Positions 44,868-53,856 of a stretch of 64,000 nt of DNA are shown here, piece by piece (positions within the stretch are counted from its first letter, which is position 1; the number at the start of each line of letters is the position of its first letter). The notes beneath the pieces were generated by a model. It made no database searches. It was not told the DNA's origin and worked only from the letters and a program-made list of their open reading frames with translations. The stretch lies in the NCBI RefSeq assembly GCF_022867885.1, contig NZ_JALIFP010000008.1, positions 62,001 through 126,000 on the forward strand. Direction: 5' to 3'. The translations under genes and the position numbers were made by a program. Source of the stretch: Lederbergia sp. NSJ-179. GTDB taxonomy: Bacteria > Bacillota > Bacilli > Bacillales > Bacillaceae_C.

Positions 44868-45167
44868 TTAAAATGGAAACATTTTTCCTTCCTTATCAAT
44901 ATGCTCTTTCAGTTTTGGGTTGTTTATTTCGGAGTAATTTACAATATCAAAAAAATAAGGAAGTGGGTATTCTTCGTTTAATAATTCATTTAATTGAAAG
45001 ACTGTTTTATTTGTTACCTTCTGTCCATATATCGCAAGATCGACATCTGAACCCTTTTTATAATTGCCCAAGGCCCTACTCCCAAACACAATGGCTTTTT
45101 CAATTTCCTCAAAGGTGTTCAATGCTTTTGTTATATAATAAAAGTCTTGATCTATTAAGCCAAACAT
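44868..45167 (-). CDS. MNT-type minimal nucleotidyltransferase
   Basis: 99 residues from MFGLIDQDFYYITKAL, with the nucleotidyltransferase signature IVFGSRALGNYKKGSDVDLA (about 29-48) containing the two catalytic Asp residues. In MNT-HEPN toxin-antitoxin pairs such proteins AMPylate and silence the HEPN toxin. The ATG overlaps the stop of a small HEPN-like remnant (45167-45254), so the toxin partner appears to have been lost and the antitoxin kept. Confidence 0.75.
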   Translation of the reverse strand: MFGLIDQDFYYITKALNTFEEIEKAIVFGSRALGNYKKGSDVDLAIYGQKVTNKTVFQLNELLNEEYPLPYFFDIVNYSEINNPKLKEHIDKEGKMFPF

Positions 45168-45254
45168 CAATCTACTTCCTTCGACAGTTTTTCATACATT
45201 CGGTTCAAAGTTTTCAAATCTTTGCCGCCAACGAATATCTTTCAGTGGTTCCAT
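45167..45254 (-). pseudogene. HEPN-domain (nucleotidyltransferase partner) remnant
   Basis: From 45254 the frame reads MEPLKDIRWRQRFENF, the usual opening of HI0074-like HEPN partners, then after a one-base shift RMYEKLSKEVD and a TGA overlapping the next gene's ATG. About 100 residues of the domain, including the expected RNase motif, are missing. Confidence 0.5.
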
Positions 45255-45328
45255 ATATTCTTCCCTACTCTCACCATATTATGGTAGATAATATTCTTGG
45301 AGATTCACTTTAACTTCCACTTTACTCC

Positions 45329-45538
45329 CTACTTTAATGCATCCTTCAGCTTTTCAAGTTCCGCCTCACTTAATGTAACACCTTTCCCCATTTTCTCATG
45401 GTTGGGTGCCCAATCACGTATATCATATTTCGGCTCACGACCATTCCAGCTAATTAGATTCAGTTCTTTTGTCCATCCTTTGGGTGATTCTGAGAGGACA
45501 GCAATTTGTTTTGTGATTTCAAATTGAATATCTGCCAC
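45329..45538 (-). CDS. YdbC/PC4-like ssDNA-binding protein
   Basis: 69 residues when started at GTG 45538 (MADIQFEITKQIAVLSESPK), which has AAAGGAG at the better distance; an ATG six bases upstream is also possible. GWTKELNLISWNGREPKYDI and RDWAPNHEKMGKG match short bacterial homologues of the transcription coactivator PC4 (YdbC type), which bind single-stranded DNA as dimers. Monocistronic. Confidence 0.75.
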   Translation of the reverse strand: MADIQFEITKQIAVLSESPKGWTKELNLISWNGREPKYDIRDWAPNHEKMGKGVTLSEAELEKLKDALK

Positions 45539-45712
45539 TTCCATTCTCCTTTCCTACAAAACGTATGTGCATAATGTTTTTATACTCATCTTATCATAAA
45601 TTCCTTTACATCCATAACAACTGCGGAGAGAAAATTCTTATATTCTCGCCAATCGCACTGGCAGGACCTTTTCCCACTTTAAAAATTGGCCTTACTCTAT
45701 ATTATTTCCATC

Positions 45713-45768
45713 AAAAAAAAAAAAAAAAACGGCCCTCCACCGCAATGAATCAGTGGGGGCCGCTCTTT
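45713..45768 (-). terminator. Terminator of the ftsH-like gene
   Basis: On the minus strand GCGGCCCCCACTG pairs with CGGTGGAGGGCCG and is followed by about 17 T residues, a very strong intrinsic terminator. Confidence 0.88.
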
Positions 45769-45773
45769 TACTA

Positions 45774-47609
45774 TTATAGATTCGATTCTTTTGCTGTTAG
45801 GATGGTCATGAATTCTTCGCCGGAGATCGTTTCTTTTTCTAAAAGGTATTTCGTTAGTTCGTGCAATTTCTGTTTATTATCCTCTAAGATTTGAATAGCC
45901 TTCTTGTGGCAGGATTTAATGATTTTTAAGACTTCATCATCAATTTTTGCGGCTGTTTCTGCCGATACCAAGAGCGAGGTGTCTCCGCCTAAATACGGAT
46001 TATTCACGGTTTCGAGTGCCATCATGTCAAATTCTTCACTCATTCCAAATCTCGTGACCATGGATCTTGCAATTTTCGTTGCTTGTTCAATATCATTGGA
46101 TGCCCCTGAAGTGACCCGGTTAAAGATAATCTCCTCAGCCGCACGTCCCCCCATAAAGGTCGTGATTTTATCCAAGGCTTCTTCTTTACTCATGAGCACT
46201 TTTTCGCCTTCTTCTATTTGCATCGTATAGCCTAATGCACCTGATGTTCTCGGGATGATGGTGATTTTATGCACAGGTGCGGAATGGCTTTGTTTTGCCG
46301 CAACTAAAGCATGTCCAATTTCGTGATAGGAGATCGTTAGTTTGTCCTTCATTGTAATTAAAGAATTTTTGCGCTGATAGCCAGCTAGTACAACCTCTAC
46401 CGACTCTTCCAAATCAGCTTGGTTTACTTCATTTCGACCCATTTTTACCGCGCGAAGTGCTCCTTCATTGATCATATTGGCCAAATCGGCTCCGGAGGCT
46501 CCTGATGTTGCTCTAGCGATCGCATTAAAGTCAATATCATCCGCAAATTTTACCTTTTTTGCATGAACCTTTAATATTTCTTCCCGACCTAAAAGATCCG
46601 GCAGTTCTACCGGTACACGTCTATCAAATCTTCCTGGTCTAAGGAGAGCTTTATCAAGGGTATCAGGCCTGTTGGTTGCGGCTAAAATGACAACCCCTTT
46701 ATCTGCATCAAATCCATCCATTTCCGTTAAAAGCTGATTAAGGGTTTGTTCTCTTTCATCATTGCCACTAGGACCGCCTGAATTTCGGTTTTTCCCGATT
46801 GTATCGATCTCATCTATAAAAACAATACATGGAGCTTTTGCTTGGGCTTGTTTAAATAGATCTCTGACTCTCGCAGCCCCCATTCCGACAAACATTTCCA
46901 CGAATTCAGAACCTGATATGGAAAAGAAGGGAACCTTTGATTCACCTGCAACCGCTTTTGCGAGCAATGTCTTCCCTGTCCCTGGTGGGCCAACTAACAG
47001 AGCACCTTTCGGAATATTAGCGCCAATTTCTTGATATTTTTTTGGATTGTGAAGAAAATCAACAATTTCTTGTAAAGCTTCCTTCGCTTCTTCCTGCCCC
47101 GCCACATCGGCAAAGGTTTTACCTGTTTGCGCTTCTACATACACTTTCGCATTACTTTTTCCAAAAGTCATTGCATTTGCGCCACCACCAAGCTTGCCCT
47201 GTAATTTCCGTGCGAAAAATTGGCCGAGCGCAATAAAAATCACTAAAGGCAGGATCCAAGCTAATAGAAACTTAAAAAGTGGTGAGGTTTCTTTTGGAAT
47301 CACCCTTGTAAATTTTACCTTAGCATCATAAAGTCGATTGACAAGGTCTGGATCATCCATTCGTCCTGTGACAAATACATCTTCTCTTCCACTGCCATCG
47401 ACAACGGTATAACCGATTTGATTATCTTGTATTTCAACGGAACTTATATTTCCTTGTTCAATTTGTGTTAGAAAGGTGCCATAATCAACCTGTGTGACTT
47501 TTTCCTTTATGATAAAGGGAAAGACAAAAGCGTTTAGGATCATGACAACCATCATGGCGATTAAAGCATAATAGATGAGTGGCTTCTTCGGATTCTTTTG
47601 TATGTTCAT
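45774..47609 (-). CDS. ATP-dependent zinc metalloprotease FtsH (probable paralogue)
   Basis: 611 residues: two membrane segments (about 12-33 and 108-128), AAA domain with Walker [15 protein letters not shown] (about 205-218), pore loop [11 protein letters not shown], Walker B IVFIDEID, the second region of homology, then the zinc site [10 protein letters not shown] (about 428-437) and a downstream acidic ligand. It degrades membrane and soluble proteins at the membrane. The housekeeping Bacillus FtsH usually sits by hpt/tilS and is longer; this copy lies after a MarR-type regulator gene with 14 bases between, so it is probably a second, regulated FtsH. Confidence 0.92.
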   Translation of the reverse strand: MNIQKNPKKPLIYYALIAMMVVMILNAFVFPFIIKEKVTQVDYGTFLTQIEQGNISSVEIQDNQIGYTVVDGSGREDVFVTGRMDDPDLVNRLYDAKVKFTRVIPKETSPLFKFLLAWILPLVIFIALGQFFARKLQGKLGGGANAMTFGKSNAKVYVEAQTGKTFADVAGQEEAKEALQEIVDFLHNPKKYQEIGANIPKGALLVGPPGTGKTLLAKAVAGESKVPFFSISGSEFVEMFVGMGAARVRDLFKQAQAKAPCIVFIDEIDTIGKNRNSGGPSGNDEREQTLNQLLTEMDGFDADKGVVILAATNRPDTLDKALLRPGRFDRRVPVELPDLLGREEILKVHAKKVKFADDIDFNAIARATSGASGADLANMINEGALRAVKMGRNEVNQADLEESVEVVLAGYQRKNSLITMKDKLTISYHEIGHALVAAKQSHSAPVHKITIIPRTSGALGYTMQIEEGEKVLMSKEEALDKITTFMGGRAAEEIIFNRVTSGASNDIEQATKIARSMVTRFGMSEEFDMMALETVNNPYLGGDTSLLVSAETAAKIDDEVLKIIKSCHKKAIQILEDNKQKLHELTKYLLEKETISGEEFMTILTAKESNL

Positions 47610-47623
47610 GTATGTTTTCTCCT

Positions 47624-48073
47624 TTATTCGAATGACGACTTCTCATTTTCTCCAAACTTTTGTAGTAGTTTGTTTAATTTTTGTAACCCAATCATAATAT
47701 CATTCAAGGTCTGTGCTGATTCTTCTGAGAGTTTTTCAATGATGACTTGATCGATATAGGATACGATTTCGCTTCCCTTTTCAGTAAGGATAACCAACAC
47801 AACTCTTTCATCCTCTGGATTCCTTACCCGTTCTAAAAATTCCCTTTTCTCTAACTTTTTACACATGGTCGATATATTTGTACCTGCCATTTTTATCCGA
47901 TTTGCGAGACTTCCAATTGTATGAGAACCATTCTGGTGGATTTCTAAAAGTATTCTTACTTGTAGCATCGTCAAACCAAATCGTTCAATAATCGGATTAA
48001 AGGCAATATTGGTATTTTCGTTTATTTCTCTCGTATAACACAAAAGAAATGTCTTAAACTCATCGGCATCCAT
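47624..48073 (-). CDS. MarR-family transcriptional regulator
   Basis: 149 residues with a central winged helix: GSHTIGSLANRIKMAGTNIS (helix-turn-helix) and FLERVRNPEDERVVLVILTE (wing with the DxR motif). MarR proteins respond to small molecules or oxidants. It is the first gene of the ftsH operon and, by habit of the family, probably represses its own promoter; an AT-rich inverted repeat upstream is a candidate operator. Confidence 0.85.
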   Translation of the reverse strand: MDADEFKTFLLCYTREINENTNIAFNPIIERFGLTMLQVRILLEIHQNGSHTIGSLANRIKMAGTNISTMCKKLEKREFLERVRNPEDERVVLVILTEKGSEIVSYIDQVIIEKLSEESAQTLNDIMIGLQKLNKLLQKFGENEKSSFE

Positions 48074-48091
48074 AAAGACCCTCCATCAATT

Positions 48092-48140
48092 ATAGACCAT
48101 AATATATATGTTTAATATATAATATAGTTTATATTATTCA
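48092..48140. promoter_or_regulatory. Candidate MarR operator
   Basis: AATATATATGTTTAATATATAATATAG is AT-only with overlapping inverted repeats and lies 20 bases before the marR start. Confidence 0.35.
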
Positions 48141-48198
48141 TACGAAGTTTTCAATAAAAAAGAAAGAAGCAATTTTTGTCAATTAAGAGGGGGGAAAA

Positions 48199-48276
48199 AG
48201 TGAAGACGGAGAAATCTCCTATAATAAAGAGGAAACGAACCACATTAAAAAGAAGCCAGTTCCCGCATTATTTTTG
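48199..48276 (+). CDS. Possible 25-residue basic peptide
   Basis: GTG frame MKTEKSPIIKRKRTTLKRSQ then FPHYF, with an AAGAGGGGGG site six bases upstream. Very basic. The strong ribosome binding site is the only support. Confidence 0.25.
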
Positions 48277-48368
48277 AAAGAACTGACTCTATGATTATAT
48301 AGTGGATTCTATTAATACCTGGCAAATTTCATCTTGAATGCTCGTCATCGATCCTTTAATGTAATTAT

Positions 48369-48734
48369 TCATCTAAAACATAGCCAGTTGGTTCCCAAAC
48401 CGCTATCCCCGCTCTTGTTTTTGGCTTCCCCATTGGGATTTCTCTCGTCGGTTTCCTCTGTTAATGAGCCGGATGGATGAAGAGGGACAGGATGCTCGCT
48501 GAATGCCGGGTATATCTTCTCCTTTTTCAATATAATGGGGCGAAGGCTTGAAAATTCCCTTTCCCCAGTTGCTGTCGAAGCGATCGTTACCTGAGCAGCA
48601 TCTAAACGAAACCACGGTTGATTTTTCATAGCAAAAAAAAGCACCGCACAGAAAGCAATAAAGAGGATGAGATACGTTTTGCTTAATTTTCTTTTCCGTT
48701 TCAAATGCTTGAACCTTCCTTCCTGCCATCGCAA
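48369..48734 (-). CDS. Membrane-anchored protein of unknown function, C terminus probably frameshifted
   Basis: 121 residues: basic N terminus (FKHLKRKRKLSK), one membrane span (about 19-38, TYLILFIAFCAVLFFAMKN) and a soluble tail QPWFRLDAAQVTIASTATGE. In the last 20 codons another frame reads REIPMGKPKTRAGIAVWEPT then GYVLDE and stop, which looks more natural than the annotated GDSGLGTNWLCFR; a one-base slip near 48430-48470 is likely. No family recognised. Confidence 0.5.
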   Translation of the reverse strand: MRWQEGRFKHLKRKRKLSKTYLILFIAFCAVLFFAMKNQPWFRLDAAQVTIASTATGEREFSSLRPIILKKEKIYPAFSEHPVPLHPSGSLTEETDERNPNGEAKNKSGDSGLGTNWLCFR

Positions 48735-48761
48735 CTTATGAGAGGATTTCCCTATGTCATA

Positions 48762-49478
48762 TCATGGCTTTCCACTTTGCCAAACATTCACAAGGAAATC
48801 AATATTGGGATAATCAGATCTTTTTAGCTGATCAATCACTTGCTGGATATCATAATCAACGCGCACAAGCGAAGTTTGAAAATGGCCATCTTGAATATCA
48901 ATTAGACAGTAGGATGCTTTGCTTACCCCATCAAAAGGTAAACCAACGCTCCCGAGATTAATCACCGCTTTCCCATTTAAAAAGCGAATATAAGGTGTAT
49001 GAATATGACCGTAAAGGTAAATGTCTGCTTCAGTGGTCATTAGTTTTTCTTGTAAATGATCATCACTTGCATATGGTTGGACAACATCAAATAAACTATC
49101 CGGCGTGGCGTGAAAAGCATAAATTTGAACACCGTTCACATCAGTATTCACTTCGGTTGGCAGATTTTTTAAATAGTCCCTATCCGCCTCATCCAATTGC
49201 GAATAGGTCCATTCCCGCTCTTTTCTCATGATATCCAAAGCTTGTCCCGGTACCTCCCCTACCTCGATGCCTCTGACAACCCATTCATCTGCATTTCCTT
49301 TAATGACGGGACAATCTAAAGATCGGACTAACTCAAGCGACCGCTTTGGCTCTGGACCCCGATAGCAAAGATCCCCTAAGACAAAAACTTGGTCTACCGC
49401 CTTTTCCTTCATATCCTTTATCACCGCTTCTAAAGCGGTTGCATTCCCATGAATATCTGAAATAAAGGCAATTTTCAT
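48762..49478 (-). CDS. Metallophosphoesterase (YfcE/MJ0936-like)
   Basis: 238 residues with the full calcineurin-like metal set: DIHGN (8-12), VLGDLCYRGP (about 33-42), KGNADEW (about 60-66, GN[HD] motif), AFHATPDS and YGHIHTPY (about 156-163). Such enzymes cleave phosphodiesters or dinucleotides; the substrate cannot be inferred. It sits alone, with a 130-base gap from galE. Confidence 0.85.
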   Translation of the reverse strand: MKIAFISDIHGNATALEAVIKDMKEKAVDQVFVLGDLCYRGPEPKRSLELVRSLDCPVIKGNADEWVVRGIEVGEVPGQALDIMRKEREWTYSQLDEADRDYLKNLPTEVNTDVNGVQIYAFHATPDSLFDVVQPYASDDHLQEKLMTTEADIYLYGHIHTPYIRFLNGKAVINLGSVGLPFDGVSKASYCLIDIQDGHFQTSLVRVDYDIQQVIDQLKRSDYPNIDFLVNVWQSGKP

Positions 49479-49609
49479 TCAGAACATCTCCTTACTCATT
49501 ATAAATAAAAAGCTTATCGCATTATCTTTGATTATTCCATTCACAGCGATTTACTGCAATGATTTTCTCTTTTGCTGTCGAGTGAAAAGAATAAGGCGCT
49601 AATCCGTAT

Positions 49610-50635
49610 CTATTGTTCCTTTCTACTCTCATAACCATAAGGATTTTGGGTTTGCCATTTCCAAGCATCTCTACACATTTCCTCTATTCCTTTACTTGCT
49701 ACCCATCCAAGTTCTCGTTTGGCTTTGGAAACATCTGCGAAGCTTGCTGCGATATCACCTGGGCGGCGTTCAACTATTTTATATGGGATTTTTAAGCCCG
49801 ATACTTTTTCAAAGGCTGCAACTAATTCTAATACACTATATCCTTTTCCGGTACCGAGATTATAGGTCTCTACTCCGGTTGTAGTCATCATTTTTTCAAG
49901 TGCTTTGACATGGCCTTTGGCAAGATCGACGACATGAATATAATCCCGTATTCCCGTCCCATCACGGGTTGGATAATCATTTCCATAAATGGATAAGACC
50001 TGCAATTTCCCTATTGCCACTTGGGTGATATAGGGCATAAGATTATTCGGAATCTCTTTTGGATTTTCGCCAATCTTGCCACTTTCATGAGCCCCAATTG
50101 GATTGAAATATCGTAAAAGCGCGATGCTCCAGTTTGGATCAGATTGAAAAAGGTCTCTTAATATTTCTTCAATCATTCGTTTTGTGCGACCATATGGGTT
50201 GTTTGCCCGCAGACTTGCTTTCTCACAAATTGGTACTTGCTCCGGAATTCCGTATACGGTTGCAGAAGAACTAAAGACGAAATGTTTCACATCATATCTC
50301 TTCATCATTTCACACAAGTTAACAGTGCTCAAAATATTGGTTTGGTAATAGGATAGAGGAAACAGGACCGACTCCCCTACTGCCTTTAAACCAGCAAAAT
50401 GAATGACCGCCTCAATCTGATTTTGCTGAAACACGGTTTCCAAGCTTTTCTTATCCAATAAATCAAGCGAATAGACCGTCAGTTTTTTCCCCGTTATCTC
50501 CATCACTCGTCTTAATGATTCTGGATGGCTGTTACTAAAGTTATCAATGACAATCACGTCATAACCTGCATCTAATAATTCAAGACATGTATGACAGCCG
50601 ATATAACCGGCCCCGCCTGTGACAAGAATGGCCAT
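49610..50635 (-). CDS. galE: UDP-glucose 4-epimerase
   Basis: 341 residues of the extended SDR family: NAD motif GGAGYIGCH (7-15), DNFSNSH, HFAGLKAVGES, catalytic Ser/Tyr/Lys in FSSSATVYG and PYGRTKRMIE (YxxxK at about 149-153), and ALLRYFNPIGAH. It interconverts UDP-glucose and UDP-galactose for galactose use and cell-surface sugars. No gal genes are next to it, so an envelope role is as likely as galactose catabolism. Confidence 0.94.
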   Translation of the reverse strand: MAILVTGGAGYIGCHTCLELLDAGYDVIVIDNFSNSHPESLRRVMEITGKKLTVYSLDLLDKKSLETVFQQNQIEAVIHFAGLKAVGESVLFPLSYYQTNILSTVNLCEMMKRYDVKHFVFSSSATVYGIPEQVPICEKASLRANNPYGRTKRMIEEILRDLFQSDPNWSIALLRYFNPIGAHESGKIGENPKEIPNNLMPYITQVAIGKLQVLSIYGNDYPTRDGTGIRDYIHVVDLAKGHVKALEKMMTTTGVETYNLGTGKGYSVLELVAAFEKVSGLKIPYKIVERRPGDIAASFADVSKAKRELGWVASKGIEEMCRDAWKWQTQNPYGYESRKEQ

Positions 50636-50681
50636 TCGTCCCCCAGCCCCTCACTCTTATTTTTTCCATTCCTTCATCCGG

Positions 50682-50717
50682 AAAAAACGAATGAGCATCT
50701 GCCTCATTCGTTTTTTT
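50682..50717. terminator. Bidirectional terminator upstream of galE
   Basis: AAAAAACGAATGAG and CTCATTCGTTTTTTT form a 14-bp stem with a 7-base loop. Confidence 0.7.
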
Positions 50718-50792
50718 CTCTCTTCTTATGTATATGTAGCTTAGGGAAGTCAGTATGAATCCAACCAAGTTTTTCGCGTTTACTTTTTTTAG

Positions 50793-50829
50793 AAAAAAAA
50801 GATCACCACCCTTTAAATAGGTGATGATC
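50793..50829 (-). terminator. Terminator of the Gfo/Idh gene
   Basis: On the minus strand GATCATCACC pairs with GGTGGTGATC and is followed by eight T residues. Confidence 0.8.
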
Positions 50830-50852
50830 CATCATACGGGCATGTAAATTTG

Positions 50853-51851
50853 TTACAGCTCGATCCTTTTACCCTCTTCTTGAGATAAAGCCGCTTTTTC
50901 ATTGATAGCGGTTAATCCGAGTACATCTTCTTTCGTAATTGATGGTGTGGTGCCATGTAGAATAGCGGATGTCCACTGTTGCATTGGCATTGGTAAGGCA
51001 TCTGGCAATTCGGGTGTCTGCCAACCTCGTTCGGCAAACTGGCTGCTTTGAATGCGGACGTTTCCCTCCTCGATCAATAATACGCCTTCCGTTCCATACA
51101 ATTCCAATTGGAATGGACTTCCGTAGGAAATGAAGCCTGATTCAATGATGCCGATCGCCCCTGATTCATATTGAACCAAAACAGCCGAATTATCGTCTAC
51201 TTCAAACTCACTTGATTGTTGCAATTGTGCTTGAACCGCTTTCGCTGGACCCGCCAAACGATTGGTTAAATAAATAGGATGGGCCCCAAGGTCCATTAAG
51301 GCACCGCCGCCGGCTTGCTCTTTATTAAAAAATCGTTCAGGAAGCCAGCCTGTTTTCGCCCCATTTTGTCCCACACCGCCATTATGGGCGAGACGGCAAC
51401 GAATAGCCGTTAATTTTCCAAGTTTACCAGAATCTAAGGCTTCCTGTGCGTACAGATAATAGTTTTCCGTTAAACGCGGAAGCGATAACATTAGTTTCAC
51501 ATTATTTTCTTCCACTGCTTGATAGATTTCTTCACAATCCTCCACAGTAAAAGCGAGAACCTTTTCGGTAAAAATATGCTTTTTATTGTTTGCGGCCGCG
51601 ATAATAATCTCTTTATGTAGATTAGTAGGCGTACTGACAATCACAGCATCGATATCTGGACTGGATAAGACCTTATCAATATCGGCTTCAAAGGGAACAT
51701 TTAGCTCCTTCGCCCAATTTTCCCCACGCTCTGCCTCTTCATCCCAAATAAGCTCAATGGAAAGATCTGGATTCTTCTGAGCACTCCTTGCATAATCATC
51801 CGCATGCACATGCCATCTACTAAGTAAAGCTACTTTTATCAAATCAGACAC
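50853..51851 (-). CDS. Gfo/Idh/MocA-family NAD(P)-dependent oxidoreductase
   Basis: 332 residues. N-terminal Rossmann part: IKVALLSRWHVHADDYARSA, AVIVSTPTNLHKEIIIAAAN and HIFTEKVLAFTVEDCEEI, with the family's EKP-type lysine in TEKVLA (Val replaces Pro). C-terminal Gfo/Idh domain contains GALMDLGAHPIYLTNRL. Such enzymes oxidise sugars or inositols. The sequence recalls ThuB-like proteins, and a ThuA homologue occurs at 59192, but the two are not linked in one operon. Monocistronic. Confidence 0.82.
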   Translation of the reverse strand: MSDLIKVALLSRWHVHADDYARSAQKNPDLSIELIWDEEAERGENWAKELNVPFEADIDKVLSSPDIDAVIVSTPTNLHKEIIIAAANNKKHIFTEKVLAFTVEDCEEIYQAVEENNVKLMLSLPRLTENYYLYAQEALDSGKLGKLTAIRCRLAHNGGVGQNGAKTGWLPERFFNKEQAGGGALMDLGAHPIYLTNRLAGPAKAVQAQLQQSSEFEVDDNSAVLVQYESGAIGIIESGFISYGSPFQLELYGTEGVLLIEEGNVRIQSSQFAERGWQTPELPDALPMPMQQWTSAILHGTTPSITKEDVLGLTAINEKAALSQEEGKRIEL

Positions 51852-51928
51852 TCCCTTTTCCCTATAATGTATGAATCCTTTCCTCTCTATTCTATAAAAC
51901 TACGTTGCAAATTGATAGTAAAAAACAT

Positions 51929-52984
51929 TTATCTTGGTGTAATAAAAGCATGTTGACCAGCCGTATGCAAATCTCGCCAAATTTTATTGACTGTAGCGGT
52001 TTCCATAATGGCATCCATTCCCAAATAACGAATAAGGCAGTCCACATCTTGGATGACAATTTGAACGGTTTCTTTACAAGTTTTGCTAAACTGGTCAATA
52101 TTTTGTTCAGATATTGTTTCTTCATTCACATGAAGCTTCCATAAGGCTTCAATCTCCGTATAAAATATTTCTAATTTCTCTTGGAAATTAGTTTCCTGTT
52201 CATCTAATAACAAGGTAACTGCTTCCCATCGTTTTGGTTCATTCTTTGCTCGTTTTTTAACGATTCTCCTTGCCTCTTTATAAAAATGCATGGCTATTCC
52301 TAGACAAACAGACGTAAAGGAAGCTTGAGAAAAAGGAATAAATGGAAAACGATGAACAGGACCAGCATATTCATTTTGTTGAACAGCCAATTGGAAGGTG
52401 TACTCTTCCGAAACAAGAGCATTTCTCACCCTGATCGTATGACTACCTGTCCCCCTTAATCCTAAGGCGTTCCAATCTTCTATGATTTCTACTTGATTTG
52501 GCATAAAAATAAAGCTGATGATCTCTCCATTTTCCGTCGTACTATTCGCCGTATAAAAGGAAGCAAATGAAGAGCCACTACAATATTTCCACTCTCCGCT
52601 GACAATATAACCGCCATCAATCTTTCTAACCTCGCCATTAGGATAACCACTGCCCGCAATGACCGCTTTCTCATCCTTGAATAAATGCTCAACCAGTGGC
52701 TTTTGTATATTCGGAACAAACATGCCACCACCTGACCCAATGGCTGTCAACCATCCAGCATTTCCTTCTATTTCCGATACTTTTTGAAATACTCGCAACG
52801 CATCGGGTAATTCTAGCATTTTCCCTCCTAATGCCTCAGGAACGAATAATTTAAATAATTTTTGCTCATATAACCATTGAAGCAATGTATCAGGAATGAC
52901 TCCTGAATAATCGATATACATTGCCTGACTACTAATATCATCCACCAATGCCTTGCCAAACATATTTGTCCACCTCAAGCCCAT
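51929..52984 (-). CDS. Acyl-CoA dehydrogenase-like flavoprotein (group D monooxygenase-like)
   Basis: 351 residues. LFKLFVPEALGGKMLELPDA and GNAGWLTAIGSGGGMF, then GGYIVSGEWKYCSGSSFASF and NALGLRGTGSHTIRVRNALV, fit the acyl-CoA dehydrogenase fold; the WxYCSGS element and the absence of the usual catalytic Glu region are closer to flavin-dependent hydroxylases such as HpaB/DszC relatives. The start overlaps the stop of the upstream GbsR-type regulator, so the two are co-transcribed. Substrate unknown. Confidence 0.65.
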   Translation of the reverse strand: MGLRWTNMFGKALVDDISSQAMYIDYSGVIPDTLLQWLYEQKLFKLFVPEALGGKMLELPDALRVFQKVSEIEGNAGWLTAIGSGGGMFVPNIQKPLVEHLFKDEKAVIAGSGYPNGEVRKIDGGYIVSGEWKYCSGSSFASFYTANSTTENGEIISFIFMPNQVEIIEDWNALGLRGTGSHTIRVRNALVSEEYTFQLAVQQNEYAGPVHRFPFIPFSQASFTSVCLGIAMHFYKEARRIVKKRAKNEPKRWEAVTLLLDEQETNFQEKLEIFYTEIEALWKLHVNEETISEQNIDQFSKTCKETVQIVIQDVDCLIRYLGMDAIMETATVNKIWRDLHTAGQHAFITPR

Positions 52985-53520
52985 TATTCTATTCTTTTCG
53001 GTACTAAATCAAAAATTTCATGATTTTCGAATGATTCTACAACTCTCTCTAACCATTCATAATAAGTATAGATATATTCTAATTTTTTTATATCTTCCCT
53101 TGCTAATTCTATCACATCTGTACTTGTCTGTTCGTCTGAAATCAAATTTTTTAATTCGGCTAGGGATTTTTTAATCGCCGTTTTGTGGACAGAAACGGCC
53201 CCTTTCCACTTGGTTGAAAATAGATCAATAAAGCTTTGATACCAATCTTCCTCCACCTGATATAAGTCTTTTCTTACACCCTTTTTCCAAACCCGCTCAA
53301 CCATTTTCAAATCAGATAAAGCCCTAACAGACGTACTCATACTCGTCTTGCTCATCCCTAATTCTTCCTTCATCTCATCTAATGTTAAGGGCTCTCGATG
53401 AAAAAACATCATCCCGTATAGTCTGCCGGCTGAGGGTGTCAGACCGTATAAATGGATGTTCTGGGCGATGGTCTCAATAATTCTCTCACGTGCTTTATCA
53501 AGTTGCTCGATATCTTCCAC
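52984..53520 (-). CDS. GbsR/MarR-type transcriptional regulator
   Basis: 178 residues: LYGLTPSAGRLYGMMFFHRE, EMKEELGMSKTSMSTSVRAL (recognition helix) and MVERVWKKGVRKDLYQVEED are the hallmarks of the GbsR family, whose members sense choline or glycine betaine and repress compatible-solute genes. It is divergent from the opuA operon across 335 bases, which suggests it controls opuA, and is co-transcribed with the flavoprotein gene at 51929. Confidence 0.83.
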   Translation of the reverse strand: MEDIEQLDKARERIIETIAQNIHLYGLTPSAGRLYGMMFFHREPLTLDEMKEELGMSKTSMSTSVRALSDLKMVERVWKKGVRKDLYQVEEDWYQSFIDLFSTKWKGAVSVHKTAIKKSLAELKNLISDEQTSTDVIELAREDIKKLEYIYTYYEWLERVVESFENHEIFDLVPKRIE

Positions 53521-53856
53521 CTAATTCACATCCTCAATCATGATAAATAGTGCCGAATGGGAGTTGTACGTATTCTCTCTCCCTATATAAAATAACGGAA
53601 AAAGTTCTCTTTCGTTTCTGCAATTGATTTAAACAGCTATTCTCTATTGTATACTTTATTATAAGAACTGACTGAAAGTAAAGATTTAGATGTGGGAGAA
53701 ATCAGCAGGAAATGGGAGGATGTTTAAGAAAACCCTCCGTTTGCTTTGTACAGTTTATTCTGTACATACAAAATCAACTGAATGAAGCGATATATGCTCT
53801 TTGTCATTCCCGTCATCATTCCGTAACATTATATAGGTAACTGAAGGAGGAACAGT
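53521..53856. other. Divergent control region between the GbsR-type gene and opuA
   Basis: About 335 bases. It should contain both promoters and operators. A TATACTTTATTATAAG stretch (53646-53662) is promoter-like for the plus strand; no clear palindromic operator was found. Confidence 0.4.

Noticed and set aside
45712-45730. Long A-run as a possible phase-variable homopolymer
   Set aside because: It is the T tail of the strong ftsH terminator on the minus strand and lies outside any gene.
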